Source: Bryobacteraceae bacterium (lineage in GTDB: Bacteria > Acidobacteriota > Terriglobia > Bryobacterales > Bryobacteraceae). From it: a DNA stretch of 11,371 nt. A program made the position numbers and the translations under genes. Of this stretch, positions 7,053-11,371 are shown in pieces. The DNA lies in contig JANXXV010000761.1 of assembly GCA_025350445.1 (NCBI GenBank), positions 1-11,371 on the forward strand, written 5' to 3'. A model generated the notes under the pieces. The model made no database searches. It was not told the DNA's origin and saw only the letters and a program-made list of their open reading frames with translations. Each line of letters opens with the position of its first letter. Within the stretch, counting starts at the first letter, position 1.

Positions 7053-7634
7053 ATGAAACGCAGAAACCTGCTCAAAAGCATGATCGCCGCGCCGGCCCTG
7101 GCCGCGGTTCCCAGACCGGCTGCAGCTCAAGCCTCCAGTGCCGCTTCGCCGGACAACTTCAACCTGCCCGTCACTGCGCCGGATGCCGTGGCGCAACCCG
7201 GCCAGCACTTCTTTTCCCGCGAGCAAATGGCCGCGCTGGAACGGCTGGGCGAGGCCCTTGTTCCCCGCACGGGCGGGCGTCCCGGCAGTAAGGAAACGAA
7301 TGCGCCGAGGTTTCTGGAGTTTCTGCTATCGCAATCGCCGCAGGACCGGCAGATGCTTTATAAGAGCGGGCTGGACCTTTTGAATAGCGAGGCATCGAAA
7401 CTCTACGGGAAGCCTTTCGCGGCGCTCCATGCCGGGGAGGCCAATCCGATTCTGAAACCGCTGGAAGACGCGTGGACCTACGCCGGCCCCTCCGAACCGT
7501 TCGCTCAATTCCTGCTGGCGGCGAAGGAAGATTTTCTTCGCGCTGCTGTCAACTCGCCGGCTTATGCCACTGCGATGGGTGCCAACACACGCGGGTCGAG
7601 CGGGATGAATTATTACTGGTTTCCGGTGGAATAG
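7053..7634 (+). CDS. Gluconate 2-dehydrogenase subunit 3-like protein with Tat signal
   Basis: This is the small subunit of a GMC-type dehydrogenase complex. The 193-residue protein begins KRRNLLKSMIAAPALAA, a twin-arginine signal (RRNLLK) with a hydrophobic core and a likely cleavage near PAAA-QA. The mature part carries family features: FFSREQMAALERLGEALVPR at the start and a GMNYYWFPVE end. The start is set at 7053 because the 19 codons upstream lack a signal character and overlap the antitoxin gene end. In known complexes the flavoprotein lacks its own signal and is exported together with this subunit; the next gene product indeed has no signal peptide. It is the first gene of a three-gene operon, nine bases before the next. 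Confidence 0.88.
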   Translation: MKRRNLLKSMIAAPALAAVPRPAAAQASSAASPDNFNLPVTAPDAVAQPGQHFFSREQMAALERLGEALVPRTGGRPGSKETNAPRFLEFLLSQSPQDRQMLYKSGLDLLNSEASKLYGKPFAALHAGEANPILKPLEDAWTYAGPSEPFAQFLLAAKEDFLRAAVNSPAYATAMGANTRGSSGMNYYWFPVE

Positions 7635-7643
7635 GAAAAGACC

Positions 7644-9206
7644 ATGCCCAACGACAACCCTATCGTCATTATCGGATCAGGCGCTGCCGGCGGAATGGCC
7701 GCCTATGTTCTCACGAAGCTCGGCATCAAGTGCGTGATGCTGGAAGCGGGGCCGCTGCTGGATCTGGACCGCCATCGCGTGCTGAAGCCGGTGTCCGAAC
7801 TTCCTTATCGCGGGTTTGGGCGTCCGGGACAGTTTCCCCATGTGGTCCAGGCCTCCGAGTTTGACGCCAACTTGTGGGCCGGCGAGAAAGAGAATCCGTA
7901 TACCAACGATGCGGCCGACCCCTACAACTGGGTGCGCATCAGGCTGGTGGGCGGGAAGACGTTGCGATGGGGACGCGCGTCGTGGCGGCTGAGCGATTAC
8001 GAATTCAAGGGAAAAGACCACGACGGCATGGGTGAGAACTGGCCGATCTCATATTCGGACCTGGCGCCCTATTACGATCGCGTGGAGCCGATATTCCGGG
8101 TCAGTGGACGCAAGGAAGGGTGGCCGCAATTGCCGGACGGCAAGTTCCTGGAAGACACGTCGGTGGATTCGCAAAGCGTTCTGCGGTTTCTGGCGGCGGC
8201 TAAGAAGATGGACATTCCGACCACGAAGCAGCGGCGCTCGCAGGGGACGTTTGCGAGTTCCGCGAATCTGCTGCTGCCGGATGCGGTGGCTACCGGGAAT
8301 TTGCAGATAGTGACGAACGCGGTGGTGCGTGAGATCACCAAGGACAAGAATACGGGCCTGGTGAATGGCGTGTCGTTTGTACATCGGCACTCGAAGCAGG
8401 AGTATACGATTCCGGCGCGGGTGGTGATTGTTGGCGCGTCGTGCCTGGAAAGCACGCGGCTGCTGCTGAACTCCGGGCTGGCGAATTCCAGCGGGGTTTT
8501 GGGGCATTATTTGTTCGATCAGATCTATGTGAAAAACGTGGTGACCGCAGTGGTTCCCGAGGCGCGCGGTGGACGTGCCGCCCGCGGCTTGATGGGGGGC
8601 GGCGGATACATTGCGCGCTTCCGCAATCTGAAAACCCGCGAGAAGGATTTTGTGCGCGGATACGCTTACGATTTTGGCAGTGGAGGCACGCCGAATGCGA
8701 AGTACATTCCTCTTTACGGTGAGGCACTGTTGAAGGAGTTGGCCGAGTTGAACAACACTGCCTTTTCCATGACAGCGATGGGGGAGGTGATTCCGCGCTA
8801 TGAGAATTTGGTTCGTATCAATCCGGATGTGAAGGATGAATGGGGCGTGCCGGTGCTGCACATCCGGCACAAGTACACGGCGAACGAATTTGCGATGGCG
8901 AAAGATTCGATGCACGTGGCCGAGGAGCTTTGCCACGGCGCTGGCTTTCAGATTCTGGCCAAGCACGCGCAGATGGCCCCGCCGGGGGAAAGCATTCACG
9001 AGCTGGGCACGTGCCGGATGGGCGCGGACACGAAAACTTCGGTGTTGAACAAGTACAACCAGACGCACGATATCAAGAATCTTTTCGTCACCGATGGCAG
9101 CGCGTTCGTCTCGGGCGGATCGCAGAATCCGACGCTAACGCTGCTGGCGTTGTCGATGCGCGCGTCTGAATATCTGGCGGCGGAAATGAAGAAGGGCAAT
9201 GTTTAA
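7644..9206 (+). CDS. GMC-family FAD oxidoreductase (gluconate 2-dehydrogenase large-subunit type)
   Basis: This flavoprotein oxidises a sugar, sugar acid or alcohol and passes electrons to a cytochrome. The 520-residue protein has the N-terminal FAD dinucleotide fold [16 protein letters not shown] (GSGAAGG at 11-17) with the ribose-binding acid Glu34 in MLEAG, the flavin-near [13 protein letters not shown], and the C-terminal GMC_oxred_C block with HELGTCRMG (His452) and GSQNPTLT (Asn495), a probable catalytic His/Asn pair. No signal peptide is seen, matching export with the Tat-tagged subunit 3. AGGA at 7633-7636 lies 7 nt before the ATG and overlaps the previous stop. The end overlaps the cytochrome gene by 8 nt. 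The substrate cannot be told from sequence; gluconate, other sugars and alcohols all remain possible. Confidence 0.92.
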   Translation: MPNDNPIVIIGSGAAGGMAAYVLTKLGIKCVMLEAGPLLDLDRHRVLKPVSELPYRGFGRPGQFPHVVQASEFDANLWAGEKENPYTNDAADPYNWVRIRLVGGKTLRWGRASWRLSDYEFKGKDHDGMGENWPISYSDLAPYYDRVEPIFRVSGRKEGWPQLPDGKFLEDTSVDSQSVLRFLAAAKKMDIPTTKQRRSQGTFASSANLLLPDAVATGNLQIVTNAVVREITKDKNTGLVNGVSFVHRHSKQEYTIPARVVIVGASCLESTRLLLNSGLANSSGVLGHYLFDQIYVKNVVTAVVPEARGGRAARGLMGGGGYIARFRNLKTREKDFVRGYAYDFGSGGTPNAKYIPLYGEALLKELAELNNTAFSMTAMGEVIPRYENLVRINPDVKDEWGVPVLHIRHKYTANEFAMAKDSMHVAEELCHGAGFQILAKHAQMAPPGESIHELGTCRMGADTKTSVLNKYNQTHDIKNLFVTDGSAFVSGGSQNPTLTLLALSMRASEYLAAEMKKGNV

Positions 9207-9654
9207 TTCGCTGGCGCTGCTGCTGTTGTTCGCGGCGGCGCAACCGATTCCTTACAGCCACAAGACGCATCTGGCGCTGGGGTTGCAATGCAAGAACTGC
9301 CACACCAATCCGGACCCGGGCGAGATGATGGGGTATCCGGTAACGAAGACTTGCATGGGTTGCCATACCGCGGTGAAGACGGAGAGCCCGGCGATTCAGA
9401 AGCTCGCCGGGTTTGCGAAGGACCAGAAGCCGGTGCCGTGGGTGCGGGTGTATCAGATTCCCAGCTTTGTGTTTTTCAGCCACCGGACGCATCAGGAGTC
9501 GGGGGCGAACTGCCAGACGTGCCATGGTCCGGTGGCGGAGCGGGACGTGATCTCGAAAGAAGTGGATACGTCGATGGGAGCGTGCATGGACTGCCATCGA
9601 AAGAATAAGGCGAGTATCGACTGCACTTTTTGCCACGACGCGCGGGCGCAGTAG
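9199..9654 (+). CDS. Pentahaem cytochrome c (c3/c7-like), probable electron acceptor of the dehydrogenase
   Basis: The 151-residue protein starts with a short hydrophobic signal segment ([12 protein letters not shown]) for export. It carries five CXXCH haem-attachment motifs: CKNCH 31-35, CMGCH 52-56, CQTCH 105-109, CMDCH 129-133 and CTFCH 142-146. Two further His pairs, YSHKTH (21, 24) and FSHRTH (95, 98), are good candidates for sixth haem ligands, as in the cytochrome c3/c7 group. The gene overlaps the GMC gene by 8 nt, so the two are probably made together. Classical gluconate dehydrogenases use a larger class I-type trihaem membrane subunit; this small multihaem protein appears to take its place. 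The electron-transfer role is inferred from context. Confidence 0.93.
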   Translation: MFNSLALLLLFAAAQPIPYSHKTHLALGLQCKNCHTNPDPGEMMGYPVTKTCMGCHTAVKTESPAIQKLAGFAKDQKPVPWVRVYQIPSFVFFSHRTHQESGANCQTCHGPVAERDVISKEVDTSMGACMDCHRKNKASIDCTFCHDARAQ

Positions 9655-9684
9655 ACACATTTACTTCCAGGCGCGCCCGTTAAC

Positions 9685-10239
9685 CTAATCGTTAGGCTCT
9701 GGCATTTCAGGGCTAGATGTGGACAGAGGCTGCATCACTGAAACGTCCGATATGGCGATGTTCTCATACAGAAGCCGTCCGTGTTCCTTAACGAACCTCA
9801 GCGGAATCTTGGGATTGTTTATGTCCTTACCACCGTCCGCGTGCCACTTCTCTTCCCACCGCCGATAGTATGGCTCAAGATCTGCAAGCGTCATAAGGAA
9901 AATCGTCTTGATCTCGATTCCCTCGTACACTGCAAAGATCCAATTGACTTTTCGATACTTGGCAATGATAGCCGGGTTCATGTGATGGTGAGTAGAGAAG
10001 CTGCTGGTCAGCCGGATGTTTACGGTCTTAAGCTCATACTCGTTCCCCTCATCATCCACAGCGTCATTGCCTTCTCGTCCCGGCAAACCAACTAAGCCCA
10101 CCAACAGGAGAACTTGCAAAATCTTTCCGCCGTTGTCCTGAAAAATGTCGTGGATGCCATGCTTCGACGCCAACTCCTGATAGAGGCGAATGGCAGGGAA
10201 GAGCTTCACCAGCAAGGCACTATCCGGGTGTGGCTTCAT
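9685..10239 (-). CDS. pvuIIR-like: PvuII-type restriction endonuclease (predicted CAGCTG specificity)
   Basis: The 184-residue protein aligns from memory with PvuII (157 residues) almost without gaps: [52 protein letters not shown] and KDINNPKIP. The catalytic PD-(D/E)XK residues are intact as Asp59, Glu69 and Lys71 (PvuII 58, 68, 70). The DNA-contact residues Asp35, His84-86 and Asn141-142 are conserved, so cleavage at CAGCTG is predicted. A tail of about 26 residues rich in Ser, Pro and acidic residues extends past the PvuII end. The ATG overlaps the controller gene stop by 4 nt (ATGA), and a longer upstream frame is rejected because it antisenses nothing PvuII-like and lies within the C gene. 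Expression should depend on the controller. Confidence 0.95.
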   Translation of the reverse strand: MKPHPDSALLVKLFPAIRLYQELASKHGIHDIFQDNGGKILQVLLLVGLVGLPGREGNDAVDDEGNEYELKTVNIRLTSSFSTHHHMNPAIIAKYRKVNWIFAVYEGIEIKTIFLMTLADLEPYYRRWEEKWHADGGKDINNPKIPLRFVKEHGRLLYENIAISDVSVMQPLSTSSPEMPEPND

Positions 10240-10469
10240 AAGTCCGCCCCGAATAAATCCCGGACCGCAACGCCTAGAGCCTTTGCCAATCGCTCGATGT
10301 TGTCGATGGAGACGTTGCGCTCTGCCCGCTCCACAGAACCAACATAGGTTCGGTGCAGACCACACAATTCGGCGAGGGCTTCTTGAGATAATCCTCTCGC
10401 ACGGCGAAGTTCAAGGAGCTTGGCCGCGAACTGTACACGGGCATTAGGAGGTGGGCGCAGACGCGACAT
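10236..10469 (-). CDS. pvuIIC-like: Restriction-modification controller (C) protein, XRE/Cro fold
   Basis: C proteins are small dimeric regulators that bind C-boxes before their own gene, first activating and later repressing the C-R operon, which delays restriction until DNA is methylated. The 77-residue product has the HTH at about residues 28-51: [20 protein letters not shown] then [19 protein letters not shown], the controller-type signature. Length matches the family. ATG at 10469 is chosen; a TTG immediately upstream is possible. No ribosome site is seen, and leaderless C transcripts are known in other systems. The stop overlaps the R start. The tandem C-box begins 25 nt upstream, between this gene and the divergent methyltransferase. 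Confidence 0.93.
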   Translation of the reverse strand: MSRLRPPPNARVQFAAKLLELRRARGLSQEALAELCGLHRTYVGSVERAERNVSIDNIERLAKALGVAVRDLFGADL

Positions 10470-10494
10470 CAAATGCCAATGTTGAACAAAAGAT

Positions 10495-10520
10495 GACTAT
10501 AGGTCTACAGCCTTAAAGTA
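10495..10520. promoter_or_regulatory. Tandem C-box operator between C and M genes
   Basis: Two imperfect inverted repeats of the GACT-N3-AGTC form lie 4 nt apart: GACTATAGGTC (10495-10505, one mismatch) and GCCTTAAAGTA (10510-10520, two mismatches), centre spacing 15 bp. This matches the paired-dimer operator architecture of PvuII/Esp1396I-type controllers. Seen from the C gene, the better-matching box is proximal and the weaker one distal. No convincing -10 for C was found, though AACATT (10483-10478) is roughly placed for a leaderless C mRNA. Confidence 0.65.
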
Positions 10521-10524
10521 GCGC

Positions 10525-10530
10525 TATAAT
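10525..10530 (+). promoter_or_regulatory. Candidate -10 element of the methyltransferase gene, overlapping its first ATG
   Basis: A perfect TATAAT hexamer ends inside the ATG at 10529-10531. If used, transcription would start near 10537 and translation could only begin at the next in-frame ATG (10547). No -35 match is seen at 16-18 bp; that position falls within the C-box region, so a bound controller would block this promoter. Inference from position only. Confidence 0.4.
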
Positions 10531-11371
10531 GACGATTGACATTGTAATGCAGCCAGCAACGAACGGACAGACTGCCCAACTCAAGATCGAAGGGTTCCAG
10601 GCTAGCTACGAAACAAGCCTGGGATCTGCACATTGTGGCGACTCCCTGACCCTCTTGGATGCGCTTCCGGAAAACAGCGTCAACCTCGTCATAACCAGCC
10701 CGCCTTTTGCTCTCCAGCGCAAAAAGGAATATGGAAACAAGGATCAAGCGGAATACGTCGATTGGCTGACTGAGTTTGCGCGCCGGGTCCATCGGGTTCT
10801 CACGCTGGATGGAAGCTTTGTACTGGATCTCGGCGGTTCTTACGAAAAGGGCACGCCAACGAGAAGTCTCTACAATTTTCGCGTTCCCATCAAGTTCTGT
10901 GATGATTTGGGGTTCTTCCTTGCGGAAGACTTCTACTGGCACAACCCGTCGAAGCTTCCGAGTCCAATCGAATGGGTCAACAAGCGCAAGATCCGGGTAA
11001 AGGACTCGGTGAATACCGTTTGGTGGTTCAGCAAATCGGAATGGCCGAAAGCGGATGTATCGAAGGTCCTGACCGAGTACAGCGACCGAATGAAGAAGCT
11101 GCTTCAGGACCCCGAGAGCTTCTACACCCCGAAGGTCAGGCCCTCGGGACATGACATCGGCGCGTCATTTGCCAAGGACAACGGTGGGGCGATCCCCTCA
11201 AATCTGCTCCAGATTCCCAACACCGAATCCAACGGGCAGTACCTCAGCGGTTGTAAGGAGGTCGGTGCGAAACAACATCCCGCCCGATTCCCGGCCAAGC
11301 TTCCTGAGTTCTTCATCCGATTCCTCACTGATCCGGGCGATTTAGTGCTGGATATTTTTGCCGGATCAAAC
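10529..11371 (+). CDS. pvuIIM-like: PvuII-type N4-cytosine DNA methyltransferase, 3' end beyond the window
   Basis: The enzyme protects CAGCTG by N4-methylation of the inner cytosine in the PvuII system. The frame is open for 281 codons to the window edge; M.PvuII has about 336, so roughly 55 residues are missing. It is a beta-type arrangement with the catalytic motif IV TSPPFALQRKKEYGN (SPPF at 57-60) first and the SAM-binding FAGSN (277-281) last. Other PvuII hallmarks are NPSKLPSPIEWVNKRKIRVK, VNTVWWFSK, RPSGHDIG and HPARFPAKLPEFFIR. The start may be 10529 or the in-frame ATG at 10547, since a TATAAT overlaps the first. Neither has a ribosome site. It is divergent from the C-R pair, as in PvuII. 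Confidence 0.95.
   Translation, partial: MTIDIVMQPATNGQTAQLKIEGFQASYETSLGSAHCGDSLTLLDALPENSVNLVITSPPFALQRKKEYGNKDQAEYVDWLTEFARRVHRVLTLDGSFVLDLGGSYEKGTPTRSLYNFRVPIKFCDDLGFFLAEDFYWHNPSKLPSPIEWVNKRKIRVKDSVNTVWWFSKSEWPKADVSKVLTEYSDRMKKLLQDPESFYTPKVRPSGHDIGASFAKDNGGAIPSNLLQIPNTESNGQYLSGCKEVGAKQHPARFPAKLPEFFIRFLTDPGDLVLDIFAGSN

Noticed and set aside
8049..9068. 339-codon minus-strand frame inside the GMC oxidoreductase gene
   Set aside because: It is an antisense shadow of a GC-rich gene whose plus-strand product has all family motifs.
9670..9696. Bidirectional terminator between the convergent cytochrome and endonuclease genes (GGCGCGCC palindrome and CCTAA-TCG-TTAGG)
   Set aside because: Stems are short, no T-tract follows in either direction, and the second overlaps the endonuclease stop codon.

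Overview
The window is bacterial chromosomal DNA. Housekeeping genes fill the left part and an accessory, defence-rich stretch lies to the right. Most of it is GC-rich and dense in short operons. A multihaem cytochrome, a GMC/gluconate-dehydrogenase-type complex, repeat-laden spacers and a DUF4105 protein together suggest a soil Acidobacteriota member (Solibacter/Bryobacter-like). That placement is an impression, not a demonstrated one.

Left (1-4714): carA-carB runs leftward (carB is cut by the window edge) and codes for the two subunits of carbamoyl-phosphate synthase, feeding pyrimidine and arginine synthesis. Divergent from it, metX-metW overlap by 4 nt. They code for a homoserine O-acyltransferase and its partner methyltransferase-fold protein, the entry to methionine synthesis. 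The 144-bp gap between them carries a GC-rich hairpin.

Middle (4715-7035): about 600 bp without a convincing intact gene holds three modular copies of a direct repeat with conserved inner hairpins, plus a short protein-like remnant. Next come a DUF4105/Lnb_N membrane protein and a HigB2/HigA2-type toxin-antitoxin pair. The pair's promoter region holds a perfect palindrome abutting a -10-like hexamer.

Right (7053-9654): a three-gene operon encodes a Tat-exported gluconate-2-dehydrogenase subunit-3-like protein, a GMC flavoprotein oxidoreductase and a pentahaem cytochrome c. Together they look like a periplasmic sugar or alcohol dehydrogenase with its electron outlet.

Far right (9685-11371): a PvuII-type restriction-modification system with a controller protein. 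R and C are read leftward with a 4-nt overlap, and the N4-cytosine methyltransferase is read rightward and cut by the window end. The 59-bp C-M intergenic region holds a tandem C-box operator. Layout, active-site residues and DNA-contact residues all match PvuII. The R protein has an extra C-terminal tail of about 26 residues. This module looks more AT-rich than its surroundings, consistent with horizontal acquisition.
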